Assembly (NCBI GenBank): GCA_048262655.1
Contig: JBLXEY010000006.1
Location: forward strand, 124,001-188,000
DNA length: 64,000 nucleotides
Direction of reading: 5' to 3'
From: JABMNT01 sp048262655
GTDB taxonomy: Bacteria; Pseudomonadota; Alphaproteobacteria; Rhodospirillales; Casp-alpha2
Shown here piece after piece: positions 8,934 to 17,091 of this stretch; the first letter of the stretch is position 1; each line of letters begins with the position of its first letter. A program made the position numbers and the translations under genes. Under the pieces are notes generated by a model. The model was given only the letters and a program-made list of their open reading frames with translations. It was not told the DNA's origin and did not search any database.

Positions 8934-9422
8934 ATGAATACGCTTTTGGACTTCGTTAAAAAGGCAGAGTTGAATTCGGCGTCCGCCTATAGTGTTTTCA
9001 AGGCCGCATGTCAGGACGTGTCAGCTAAAACCGGCTCCAACCGTGTCAGCATCTGGAACATGGATGAAAAGGAGAGTTTCATAAAATGTGCATGTTACTT
9101 TAATGCCGATGATGAAACCTATACGAATGGCCAAATTCTCTATGCCATAGACCACCCCAACTATTTCAAAACAATTGTTGAGGATAATGTCATCATCGCC
9201 CCGGATGCCTCTGCCCATCCGGCAACGGCAGAATTGACCGACCCGTATTTTCGCGAGAACGATATCTACTCTCTACTTGATTTTATTCTGCACAAGGACT
9301 TTCGCCCTATTGGCGTTATTTGCTGTGAAAACGCAGGGACACGACGGGAATGGACGAATGATGATGTCAATTATTTACGCACGGTTTCGACACTTATATC
9401 GTTCTATTTTTTTGCCAATTGA
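8934..9422 (+). CDS. Stand-alone GAF-domain protein
   Basis: A 162-residue soluble protein consisting of one GAF domain: SNRVSIWNMDEKESFIKC, then the loop around DHPNYFKTIVEDNVIIAPDA and the closing strand FRPIGVICCENAG. GAF domains bind small ligands or act as dimerisation modules. No output domain (kinase, GGDEF, helix-turn-helix) is attached, so it probably acts in trans. The neighbours (serA terminator before, arfA-like after) give no hint. The ligand is unknown. Confidence 0.8.
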   Translation: MNTLLDFVKKAELNSASAYSVFKAACQDVSAKTGSNRVSIWNMDEKESFIKCACYFNADDETYTNGQILYAIDHPNYFKTIVEDNVIIAPDASAHPATAELTDPYFRENDIYSLLDFILHKDFRPIGVICCENAGTRREWTNDDVNYLRTVSTLISFYFFAN

Positions 9423-9520
9423 AATCTTAGCAAAGGGAAGCATTTCTTGTGCTGAAAGGACGTCAATTTTTTCGTTTGGGTGAATGAAGAAGTTGAGTTA
9501 TGGTCCGCGCGCCTGAAGAC

Positions 9521-9527
9521 AAGGAGG
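9521..9527 (+). promoter_or_regulatory. Ribosome binding site deciding the arfA start
   Basis: AAGGAGG five bases before ATG 9533 is a near-perfect Shine-Dalgarno sequence. It fixes the start at 9533 rather than at the in-frame ATG 9500. Confidence 0.8.
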
Positions 9528-9532
9528 GCGTG

Positions 9533-9733
9533 ATGAAAAGACGAAACGTGATTGCGGCGGACCTCCGTTCGCCGAAGTACCAAAAGCGGGTGGTCAAAGA
9601 CCGGACCAAATATACCCGAAAACTGAAGCACAAATATCTAGAGAAACCCCGGCCCCCGAGTCGGGGTTTTGACTTTTGGGGCATTCACCGGGACGGACTT
9701 TCATCGGTGGTACAGAGTGCCGCCTGTCCTTAA
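9533..9733 (+). CDS. arfA: ArfA-like alternative ribosome-rescue factor
   Basis: A 66-codon basic protein. The N-terminal half, MKRRNVIAADLRSPKY followed by QKRVVKDRTKYTRK, matches the ArfA core (in E. coli ALLHDPLFRQRVEKNKKG...). ArfA recruits release factor 2 to ribosomes stalled on non-stop mRNA when tmRNA fails. A terminator hairpin (9644-9670) sits inside the reading frame at about codons 38-46. Most transcripts should therefore end without a stop codon, which is how arfA is kept under tmRNA control in gamma- and betaproteobacteria. The C-terminal 20 residues are the dispensable tail. The stop overlaps that of the convergent TPP-enzyme gene. Confidence 0.72.
   Translation: MKRRNVIAADLRSPKYQKRVVKDRTKYTRKLKHKYLEKPRPPSRGFDFWGIHRDGLSSVVQSAACP
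9644..9670 (+). terminator. Intrinsic terminator inside the arfA reading frame
   Basis: AAACCCCG (9644-9651) and CGGGGTTT (9662-9669) form a perfect 8-bp stem with a 10-base loop, followed by T and GACTTTT. It lies about 60 bp before the arfA stop codon and would release a non-stop transcript. It may also be an RNase III target. Confidence 0.7.
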
Positions 9734-11463
9734 GCGACCCGGTCACCTTTTTTGATTTTTGCGGTTCGGTTATCGACACCCGGCAGCATTTTGCTGGCGT
9801 CACGGGTGACAACCAAATCCAGAATGGTCGGTCGGTCTTTAGTGGCCATGGCAGTCTTTAGGGCACCAGCCAGTTCAGACGGGTCTTCGACCCGGATGCC
9901 TTGACAACCGAAGACTTCGGCCAACTTTGCATAATTTTGCTCGTTCAAATCACTCGATTGGTAGTTGCCTTCACCATACATCAAATGCTGAAGGGCTTTG
10001 ACGTAACCTGATGCGGCGTTGTTGACGATGAGCATCGTAAACACAAGACCCATGCGTTTGGCCGTTTCAAGCTCACCCAAGACCATATTAAAACCACCAT
10101 CACCGGTAATCGAAAATACGGGTCTGTCTGGCGCGGCGAGCGAAGCGCCCATGGCTCCGGGCAATCCATAACCGATGGACGCAAAACCTCGGTCCGGAAC
10201 AAACCCGCGACCGGCTTTTTTTGTATCGTAAAGCAAACCGCCCCAGTGCGCGGCGAAGCCTCCGTCAGCGACCAGGATCGCGTCTTCCGGCAAAGTGTTG
10301 TTCAGCTCCTGCAGCATGCGAGCCATATCAATTGGCGTTTCGGTAGAGTTCAGTCGCGCAGAGACGCCATCGCGCCACTTGTCCATGGCAACTGGGACTT
10401 TGGCGGCATAAGCTTCATTAGATGACCCGAGATCCGGTGCGCTTTTTGCAACCGCATCGTTTAGATCACGCAAACCTTCTTTGGCATCCGACCATAAACG
10501 AAGTGTTGGCCTAAAGGTGCGGTCAAATTCTTCGGCGACAATTTCCATATGGATCAGAGTTTGTTCTGGCGCGGGCAAGCTATAGCGCTTGGTCGCGATC
10601 TCGCCCAATTTGCAGCCAACAACCAACAGGCAGTCGGACTTGGCAATCATATTGTTGGCGATCCGGTCATAGCGGCCGAACAATCCAGCGCTTAACGGGT
10701 GGGTACAGGCAATGGCACCTTTACCGGAAAGTGTATGAGCGACCGGGATATTGTTGGCGCTGGCGAAAGCAAACAGTTCTTCATGGGCGAAGCTCAGATG
10801 AATGCCACCACCACACAGGATCATCGGTGTTTTGGCGTTGGCGATCAGTTGCGCTGCCTTGTCCAAATCTTGGCGTGCGGCCCGAGTGCGCATGCTGGGT
10901 GCTGCTTCGAAGCAAGGATCGACGACGAAGTCTTCAGGGTTAAAATGATACGTTCCGTGACAGATATCCTCTGGAACGGCAACAACGACCGGTCCAGGCC
11001 GCCCACTGGTTGCAACGGCAAATGCGCGCCGGATAAATTCAGGAATACGGTCGATCATCTCGACCCGCAGAATTTCTTTGCAGGCGGGTTTTAAAATATC
11101 GATCTGTTGTGTTTCCTGGGTCATGTTTTTCCAGGAGTGGGCCCGATGGGTATCACCAATCAGGACGACCAATGGTGAGCCCGCGTTCAGGGCTTCGACA
11201 AGTCCGGTAACCAAATTGGTCGCTCCCGGCCCCAGTGTTGCATCGCATACACCGACGCGTCCACTGACTTTCGCATAGGCATCTGCTGCGAATACGGCGC
11301 AGCGCTCGTCGTTTATCAGATTGTGGTCGAGTTCCAGCCGCCGTGCAGCATCATAAAATGGAAGGAGTTGGAAACCACCCATGCCGAACATCGGGCCAGT
11401 TTTAAAAGCTTGAAGCATACGGGCGAGGGCTTCGCCGCCGGTCATTTCATTCGTGTCGGACAT
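9730..11463 (-). CDS. Thiamine-diphosphate enzyme, acetolactate-synthase-like
   Basis: A 577-residue three-domain TPP enzyme: a PYR domain with the catalytic Glu53 in INDERCAVFAADAYAK, a central domain around residues 200-330, and a C-terminal PP domain with the GDGGFN...NN cofactor motif (TGDGGFNMVLGELE). It resembles the large subunit of acetolactate synthase and related carboligases or decarboxylases, but no small regulatory subunit lies nearby. It is the third gene of an operon behind E1 alpha and E1 beta (3-bp gap), so it probably acts on the same 2-oxoacid pool or on an aldehyde derived from it. The exact reaction is unknown. Confidence 0.85.
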   Translation of the reverse strand: MSDTNEMTGGEALARMLQAFKTGPMFGMGGFQLLPFYDAARRLELDHNLINDERCAVFAADAYAKVSGRVGVCDATLGPGATNLVTGLVEALNAGSPLVVLIGDTHRAHSWKNMTQETQQIDILKPACKEILRVEMIDRIPEFIRRAFAVATSGRPGPVVVAVPEDICHGTYHFNPEDFVVDPCFEAAPSMRTRAARQDLDKAAQLIANAKTPMILCGGGIHLSFAHEELFAFASANNIPVAHTLSGKGAIACTHPLSAGLFGRYDRIANNMIAKSDCLLVVGCKLGEIATKRYSLPAPEQTLIHMEIVAEEFDRTFRPTLRLWSDAKEGLRDLNDAVAKSAPDLGSSNEAYAAKVPVAMDKWRDGVSARLNSTETPIDMARMLQELNNTLPEDAILVADGGFAAHWGGLLYDTKKAGRGFVPDRGFASIGYGLPGAMGASLAAPDRPVFSITGDGGFNMVLGELETAKRMGLVFTMLIVNNAASGYVKALQHLMYGEGNYQSSDLNEQNYAKLAEVFGCQGIRVEDPSELAGALKTAMATKDRPTILDLVVTRDASKMLPGVDNRTAKIKKGDRVA

Positions 11464-11466
11464 TAC

Positions 11467-12441
11467 TTATTTTCCAATTTGTTCTAAGACGGAATTAACA
11501 ATTTGCTCGGCAGTGACGCGGACCTCGTTTTCCATTGTCGGTGCGTAACTGATCGGTATGCGGGGAGCTGCTACCCGTTTGGGCGCTGATTTAAGGTCTC
11601 GGAACACGTTCTCGGTGACGCTCGATATGATTTCAGCACCGAAACCCGATACCTGGACAGCTTCATGGGCAACCATCAGGTGCCCGGTTTTTCGAACACT
11701 CTCAAAGACACATTTTTTATCCCAGGGCCAAAGCGTGCGCAGATCAATGACTTCAGCATTAATGTTCCGGTCAGCCAATGTGTCGGCGGCTTCCATTGCG
11801 GTGTGAAACATTGCTGACCAGGAAACAATCGTGATCTCTGTGCCGTGCCGTGCAACACGCGCCTTGCCAATGGGTAAAGGGGAGGCGTCGTCATCTACTG
11901 GCCCTTCCAGATCCCAAAGGCCTTTGTGCTCCAGATAGACAACCGGATCGTCGCAGCGGATCGATTCTTTCAAAAGGGTTTTGTTATCGCCAGGTGTCGC
12001 TGGCATGACGACAACGAGGCCCGGGATGTGCGTGTACCAGGACTCCAGAGACTGAGAGTGTTGGGCTGCTGACGACCGCCACATTCCAGAGGGTTCGCGA
12101 ACAACCATCGGCACACGTGCTTGGCCGCCAAACATGTATCGTGCCTTAGCTGCCTGGTTGACCAACTCATCGACCGCACAAAGCGCAAAATCGGCGAAAC
12201 GCATTTCAACGACGGGGCGGGTTCCCATCATCGCCGCACCGACAGCCGATCCCAGTATGCAGCTTTCTGAAATGGGGGTGTCAGCAATCCGGTCTTTGCC
12301 AAACTCGTCCTGGAGACCATGATACTGACCAAACACGCCGCCGCGACCCAAATCTTCGCCCAGCGCCCAGACAGATCTGTCTTCTCTCATCATTTCGGCC
12401 AAACCCTCGCGGCCGGCTTCCAGATAATTCATGGTCTTCAT
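11467..12441 (-). CDS. 2-oxoacid dehydrogenase E1 component, beta subunit
   Basis: A 324-residue transketolase-like beta subunit of the pyruvate, acetoin or branched-chain 2-oxoacid dehydrogenase E1 family: MREDRSVWALGEDLGRGGVF, FADFALCAVDELVNQAAK and the C-terminal domain with GHLMVAHEAVQVSGFGAE. It forms an alpha2-beta2 E1 with the upstream gene. The start codon overlaps the E1 alpha stop (TAATG), which suggests translational coupling and equal amounts. No E2 (lipoyl acyltransferase) or E3 is in the operon, so it borrows these from another complex or works without them. PDH and acetoin dehydrogenase are the nearest well-known relatives. Confidence 0.88.
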   Translation of the reverse strand: MKTMNYLEAGREGLAEMMREDRSVWALGEDLGRGGVFGQYHGLQDEFGKDRIADTPISESCILGSAVGAAMMGTRPVVEMRFADFALCAVDELVNQAAKARYMFGGQARVPMVVREPSGMWRSSAAQHSQSLESWYTHIPGLVVVMPATPGDNKTLLKESIRCDDPVVYLEHKGLWDLEGPVDDDASPLPIGKARVARHGTEITIVSWSAMFHTAMEAADTLADRNINAEVIDLRTLWPWDKKCVFESVRKTGHLMVAHEAVQVSGFGAEIISSVTENVFRDLKSAPKRVAAPRIPISYAPTMENEVRVTAEQIVNSVLEQIGK

Positions 12442-13436
12442 TAGAAAGCCTCCGTTCTGGGGTCACCCACATCCTGCACATCGGCATAGGCATCGACGGG
12501 CGGCGGGAAAGAGGCGTCGCGCGCAACTTCATAGACGCTATGCATTTCAGCAGCGGCGTTCGTTTCAATCTCTGCCAGTTCATTTTCCGGCACACCGGCT
12601 TCCAAAAGCGTCTTGCGGCAGCGGGCAATTGGGTCATCTGACCATTTGCCTTCGGCTTCCCCTTCCGGGCGGTATTTCGCCGGGTCCGTGCTGGTGTGAC
12701 CGCCTAAACGATAGGTCGTTAGATGGAGCAGGTGGGGTCCCTTTTCTTTAACTCGCTGCATAATGCTTTTTGCAGCCAGGTCAACGCCGACGACATCGTT
12801 GCCATCATGTGTTTCCGCTTCAAGGCCTAACGATTGCGCGCGGGCTACCGGGCCGCCGCCGGCTGTCGTTTCGCTGGTGTCGGTTGTCGCCGAATAGCCG
12901 TTGTCTTCGCAGATAAACAGAATTGGGAGGTTATATATTTTTGCCCAATTCAGACCTTCCAGAAACGGGCCACGATTGATCGCCCCGTCACCAAAAATAC
13001 AAACAACAATTTTGTCTTCACCCTTAAGTTTAATGGCATGGGCTGCACCGACGGCAATGTTAATATTAGCGCCAACAACGCCGTTCGCACCCAACATACC
13101 GACGCCAAAATCTGCGATATGCATGGAACCCCCTTTGCCCGCACAATTGCCGCCGGTTTTACCCAACAGCTCAAGCATCATAGCCTTGGGGTCGGCGCCT
13201 TTCGATAAGGTGTGTCCGTGCCCGCGGTGGGTGGATAACAAGATATCGTCCAAATCGAGGTTCTCACAAACGCCGACAGCCGCAGCCTCCTGTCCAATGG
13301 AGGGATGAATGGCACCAAGTACCAGGCTTTCCTCTTTGGCTTTTATGGCGGCGTGCTCAAATTCACGAATGCGGCACATCTGATTGAAAAAGTGGGTGTA
13401 ACGGGCGCGGTCGAAGTTCGTTGTATTCATTGTCAT
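12441..13436 (-). CDS. 2-oxoacid dehydrogenase E1 component, alpha subunit
   Basis: A 331-residue alpha subunit with the TPP-binding motif GDGAINRGPFLEGLNWA and then CEDNGY, and the phosphorylation-loop-like YRLGGHTSTDPAKYR. The short length and the sequence fit acetoin or pyruvate dehydrogenase E1 alpha of bacteria. It is the first gene of a three-gene TPP operon on the minus strand. It is divergent from the duplicated-domain gene at 13579, with about 140 bp of shared upstream DNA. ATG 13436 and ATG 13430 are both possible starts. The substrate is not determined. Confidence 0.88.
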   Translation of the reverse strand: MTMNTTNFDRARYTHFFNQMCRIREFEHAAIKAKEESLVLGAIHPSIGQEAAAVGVCENLDLDDILLSTHRGHGHTLSKGADPKAMMLELLGKTGGNCAGKGGSMHIADFGVGMLGANGVVGANINIAVGAAHAIKLKGEDKIVVCIFGDGAINRGPFLEGLNWAKIYNLPILFICEDNGYSATTDTSETTAGGGPVARAQSLGLEAETHDGNDVVGVDLAAKSIMQRVKEKGPHLLHLTTYRLGGHTSTDPAKYRPEGEAEGKWSDDPIARCRKTLLEAGVPENELAEIETNAAAEMHSVYEVARDASFPPPVDAYADVQDVGDPRTEAF

Positions 13437-13578
13437 TCACCGCACAGCTTGGCGGCTCTCTCCCTTGTCGGCACCGCATTTTGTTTTATTATCAAACGAT
13501 TGCCGAGTTGCTGTAGGCTTATTGGGTTAAGCAATTGACGCTAACGTGTCAATATCACAATCAAGAAATGGGTGGAAT

Positions 13579-14412
13579 ATGACAGTCGAACCATTCTCCG
13601 GGGCCTTTAAAGACAAGATTGAGGTCGCTGGAACGATAACGAAACTGCCCGCAAGTGCTGCAGGTAAGGTGATTATTTCAGGTTCGCACGGTGGCGAATT
13701 GCCAGGGGGGATGGCCCTTCGTGCAGGGGCTCGGGCGGTCATCCTGAATGATGCCGGAGTAGGGTTCGAAAACGCCGGAATCGGCTCGCTCGCATTCGGG
13801 CAGAAATTTGGAATGGCGGCAGCGACAGTTGACTGTATGAGCTGCCGGATCGGTGATGCGGATGATATGGTTGCGCAGGGTGTGATCAGCCATGCCAATG
13901 CACTGGCGTTATCTGCAGGTGTTGATATTGGTCAATCCTGTCAGGAAGCAGCCCAAGTCTTAACCACAGTGCCGCTTCCTGATATCAGTGGCGGAGTGCC
14001 GGAATTTTCTGAGCACCGGGAAATGATCCAACGTGAAGGTTTCTTGCGCAACTTGGTTCTGCTCGACAGCGCCTCGATGGTCATCCCGGAAGATGAGGGG
14101 CAGGTTGTCCTTACGGGTTCGCACGGGGGGATCATTGGCGGCAACCCGAAATACGCAATTAAGGCGCCGGTCTATGCGGCTTTCTTCAGCGATGCCGGAG
14201 GTGGCTGTGAGGACTGGGGTTTTACCCGTTTGCCCGCACTTGACGACCAGGATATTGCTGCGGCCACTCTGGATTGCATGAGTTTTCGAATTGGTGATGC
14301 GCGTTCTGGCTTGGCAACGGGCATAATATCGCGGGTTAACAAAAAAGCGCGTGCGTTGGATGTCGAGGTGGGAATGGCAGCTGGAACTGCCGTCGAAAGG
14401 CTGTGCCGCTAA
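13579..14412 (+). CDS. Unknown protein made of two copies of one domain
   Basis: A 277-residue protein I do not recognise. Residues about 29-126 and 174-274 are copies of one another. Each begins with a hydrophobic strand and GSHGG (35-39 and 180-184). Each then has a Gly/Ala-rich stretch with DAG, and the block DCMSxRIGDA (85-94 and 232-241) followed by a GIIS- or GVIS-like strand. Invariant His, Asp and Cys in both repeats suggest an enzyme or ligand-binding protein. There is no signal peptide or membrane helix. ATG 13579, with GGGTGG upstream, is preferred over GTG 13546. It is divergent from the TPP operon and convergent with ridA, so a role in the same pathway is plausible. Confidence 0.7.
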   Translation: MTVEPFSGAFKDKIEVAGTITKLPASAAGKVIISGSHGGELPGGMALRAGARAVILNDAGVGFENAGIGSLAFGQKFGMAAATVDCMSCRIGDADDMVAQGVISHANALALSAGVDIGQSCQEAAQVLTTVPLPDISGGVPEFSEHREMIQREGFLRNLVLLDSASMVIPEDEGQVVLTGSHGGIIGGNPKYAIKAPVYAAFFSDAGGGCEDWGFTRLPALDDQDIAAATLDCMSFRIGDARSGLATGIISRVNKKARALDVEVGMAAGTAVERLCR

Positions 14413-14804
14413 CCCGCCGGAAGTGCGGCAATCACATCAATTTCGACCTGAAATCCGTGGTGCAAGGTATTGCAGGGGACAATGGTCCGGGCCGGTTTGT
14501 GGTCGCCAAAGACTTTACCGTAAACAGCGTTGACCTCCGGCCACAGGGCGACGTCGGATATATAGACGGTTGTCCTGACAACCAGATCCATGCGGCTGCC
14601 TGCCTCTTCTAAAATCGCTTTGACATTACCCAGGCAGTTGATGACCTGCTGTTCAACACTGACGAGCTCAGGTTCCGAACTGCCCGGGGTAAAGCCGAGT
14701 TGGCCGGAAACATAAACTGTATCTCCGTGTATGACGGCTTGAGAATAATGCCCGGCGGGTTTGGTCGCATGTGCACTTGATACGCGCGTGAGTTCTTTTG
14801 ACAT
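14409..14804 (-). CDS. RidA/YjgF-family protein
   Basis: A 131-residue member of the Rid family, which hydrolyses reactive enamine/imine intermediates made by PLP enzymes. Visible family features are YVSGQLGFTP, the central CLGNVKAILEEAG and PARTIVPCNTLHHGFQVEIDVIA, where the Arg corresponds to the substrate-carboxylate-binding Arg105 of RidA. It overlaps the stop of the duplicated-domain gene by 4 bp (convergent). metA lies 18 bp downstream end-on, on the same strand, so the two may share a transcript. Confidence 0.9.
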   Translation of the reverse strand: MSKELTRVSSAHATKPAGHYSQAVIHGDTVYVSGQLGFTPGSSEPELVSVEQQVINCLGNVKAILEEAGSRMDLVVRTTVYISDVALWPEVNAVYGKVFGDHKPARTIVPCNTLHHGFQVEIDVIAALPAG

Positions 14805-14822
14805 GGGCTTTAATCTCCGGCT

Positions 14823-15800
14823 TTAGTCGATGCGATATCCCGGCTTGGTTCTGGCTTGTCCGGGTTCGAAAGTTTTGGTGCCCGGTTCACCAATTTGCTG
14901 CAAGTCAAACGGGGTCGTGTAATACAGCGAGTTTAGCCAATTGCTAAAAAGCAAATGGGCACTCGAACGCCATGTGTTGATCGGCGCCTGGCTGGTATCG
15001 TCATTGGGGTAGTAACCGTGGGGAACTTGAATGTGCTCGCCTTTTGCCAAATCACGTTGATATTCGTCGCCAATGGTTGTCGAGTCATATTCCATGTGGT
15101 TGAACATGTGAACATGGTGCATTTTGCGGTCATGGACCAAACATATGCCGGCCAAATCAGACTCGATCAAAATCTCCAGTTCCGAATGGGGTTCAATATC
15201 TGATCTGTGGTTTTCTGTGTGACGAGAAACAGGAACAGACAGCGAATCATTCATTCCCCGCATCAACAGTGATGTATGATCCAGGACCCGATGTTCGTAA
15301 ATGCCAAAGCGCTTTTCTTCTAACTGGTATTTGGGGATGCCATAAAAATGAAAGAGTGCGGCTTGCGCGCCCCAGCATAAATTAAACAGGCCATGAACAT
15401 GGGTTACGGACCAATCGAAGACCTGCCTTAACTCTGACCAGTAGTCGACATTCTCAAAGGGCATTTGCTCAATAGGTGCCCCGGTAACAATTAAACCATC
15501 AAATTTTTGGTCCTTGATGGCATCCCAGGGGTGATAAAAATCGAGCATATGTTCTCGAGACGTGTTTTTTGGGACGTAGTGGGTGGGCGCAATCAGCGTC
15601 ATTTCGACCTGTAAGGGACTGATTCCCAGTACGCGCGCAATCTGGGTTTCTGTTTTGATCTTTTCCGGCATTAAATTGAGTAAGGCAATCCGAAGCGGAC
15701 GGATATCCTGGCGTGTGGCATCAGTGTCTTTGATAACCAGAACGCCCTCATTATCCAGGATGTCGTAGGCAGGTAAATTTTCAGGAATTTTAATAGGCAT
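14823..15800 (-). CDS. metA: Homoserine O-acetyltransferase (MetA type)
   Basis: Acylates homoserine in methionine synthesis. The catalytic residues are at the canonical positions: Cys142 (NLCWGAQA), His235 and Glu237 (FNHMEYD). Residue 111 is Glu (TGAPIEQMPF). In this family Glu111 goes with acetyl-CoA and Gly111 with succinyl-CoA, so acetylation is predicted despite the metA name. Length 325 fits (E. coli 309) with a short C-terminal tail. AAGGAAG lies before ATG 15800. The P-loop gene ends 12 bp upstream, so both are one transcription unit. Confidence 0.93.
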   Translation of the reverse strand: MPIKIPENLPAYDILDNEGVLVIKDTDATRQDIRPLRIALLNLMPEKIKTETQIARVLGISPLQVEMTLIAPTHYVPKNTSREHMLDFYHPWDAIKDQKFDGLIVTGAPIEQMPFENVDYWSELRQVFDWSVTHVHGLFNLCWGAQAALFHFYGIPKYQLEEKRFGIYEHRVLDHTSLLMRGMNDSLSVPVSRHTENHRSDIEPHSELEILIESDLAGICLVHDRKMHHVHMFNHMEYDSTTIGDEYQRDLAKGEHIQVPHGYYPNDDTSQAPINTWRSSAHLLFSNWLNSLYYTTPFDLQQIGEPGTKTFEPGQARTKPGYRID

Positions 15801-15812
15801 CGTGCGACTTCC

Positions 15813-16781
15813 TTAATTTGCCGGAGCTTGGCGGGTGCGGTTATTACTGCGGCTCTGGCAAATCGACACATAAGCATTCAGGCGATCCCGCGCGGCCGCG
15901 GATTGGGCCACTTCTTTTTCAATCGCCGAATAGATATTTTTCATAAATTGATCGGAATCAGGGACCGTCCCGCTTCCAGCTTCTGTCAGAAATAGGTCGT
16001 TGACGTCAATTGTAAAGCCTAGCCGGTCTGCAATTGCCGCATAGCGTGGTTTACGGAATGCCAACAGGTCGGGGAACAACGGCCTGGCAAAGTCGAAGGG
16101 GTCGACACCCTTTCCGTCATCTGGTTTTTCTGCAAGAACCGGATTAATAAACGACGGGTGATAGAACAGAGGTTTCGGGTCTGTTTTTGCGCGGCGTTTA
16201 AGTTCTTCTTCAGAGCGTTCATTGGAACGAATATACAGGATCAACGTTTGATCTTTGAGGGCCGTCAGGACACTGTCTTCGTCATCTTGAGGGTCACAAA
16301 CCTCGCAGAGACTGCCGCTGGCATCATTTATGAACTTCTCGCAGCCATAAATATCCCATGATTTTCGGATGAAACGCTGCACTTCTTCCATAGAGCCGAT
16401 TTCGGCGTCACGATAGAGATTTTGGCGCTCAAGGAATGTACTTTTGTTAAGGCCCCCCTGCTTTTCATCCCCATACATTCCAAGAAACGTGGACACGGGA
16501 TCGAGGTTGTCGACGGATATGTTGTGATGAATATAGATTGAATCAGACCGCAATAGGCTTGCAACAAAGGGGTCTTCCATCTGCATGATTTTGAACTTGA
16601 TGTTGTCGACAATATCTTCCGCCAAATAGCGGGTCCCGATCCGATAATCGGCGGAATAATGGAACCATCCGGCGGTTTTTCGCAGTTCTTTGGACAAGAC
16701 TGTTTTGCCAACGCCAGACATCCCGAGAAGGGTGATGGCATGGTGCAAGCGGCTAAAATCTTCAAAAGGGATCATGGGCAA
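15813..16781 (-). CDS. P-loop NTPase of unknown function next to metA
   Basis: A 322-residue protein with a Walker A motif near the N-terminus (LLGMSGVGKTVLSKELRK, about 18-35), as in small kinases. There is no clear match to a named kinase further on. The remainder is soluble and charged, with a Cys pair in LCEVCDPQDD and a basic C-terminus. It precedes metA by 12 bp in the same direction, so it may be linked to methionine metabolism, but the sequence gives no substrate. Start ATG 16781; ATG 16775 is also possible. Confidence 0.7.
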   Translation of the reverse strand: MPMIPFEDFSRLHHAITLLGMSGVGKTVLSKELRKTAGWFHYSADYRIGTRYLAEDIVDNIKFKIMQMEDPFVASLLRSDSIYIHHNISVDNLDPVSTFLGMYGDEKQGGLNKSTFLERQNLYRDAEIGSMEEVQRFIRKSWDIYGCEKFINDASGSLCEVCDPQDDEDSVLTALKDQTLILYIRSNERSEEELKRRAKTDPKPLFYHPSFINPVLAEKPDDGKGVDPFDFARPLFPDLLAFRKPRYAAIADRLGFTIDVNDLFLTEAGSGTVPDSDQFMKNIYSAIEKEVAQSAAARDRLNAYVSICQSRSNNRTRQAPAN

Positions 16782-16960
16782 AAATCATATTTCTCGATTA
16801 AGAACGTGGCATAACTTTGCAGAGAAGATATCCGATTTATAGGAAATTACCATTTCTGATATGCGATTTTGCAGTCAGGTCTCCTATATCTGATAATTTT
16901 GATAAAATTACGAAAAAAAGACTATCCACATATGCGGTTTCCATGTTCTATTATTGAAAT

Positions 16961-17091
16961 GTTCGTGCTGGAAAAGTACGAATGTCTACAGGGAGAAGGT
17001 GTGTGATGCGGCAGTTGCGTTTAACTGTCAGTTTTGTTGGAAAATTTCCGCGCTTGCTCTCCGTTAGCTAACCAAAACGGGGTACAGAAAT
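16961..17091 (+). promoter_or_regulatory. Structured 5' leader of the aldehyde oxidoreductase operon
   Basis: The 310-bp gap 16782-17091 has no ORF but a fold-prone plus-strand segment. TTCGTGCT (16962-16969) pairs with AGTACGAA (16975-16982) around a GGAAA loop. GGAGA (16992-16996) can close with TCTCC (17058-17062), enclosing a CAGT/ACTG hairpin and a GGAAA/TTTCC pair. It sits directly before the Fe-S subunit gene of a tungsten/molybdenum enzyme, where a Moco/Tuco-type cofactor riboswitch would make sense. I cannot match it to that consensus by eye. Confidence 0.4.

Noticed and set aside
16880..16920. FNR/CRP-type site before the aldehyde oxidoreductase operon
   Set aside because: TTGATAAAATTAC has only one good half-site; too weak to call.
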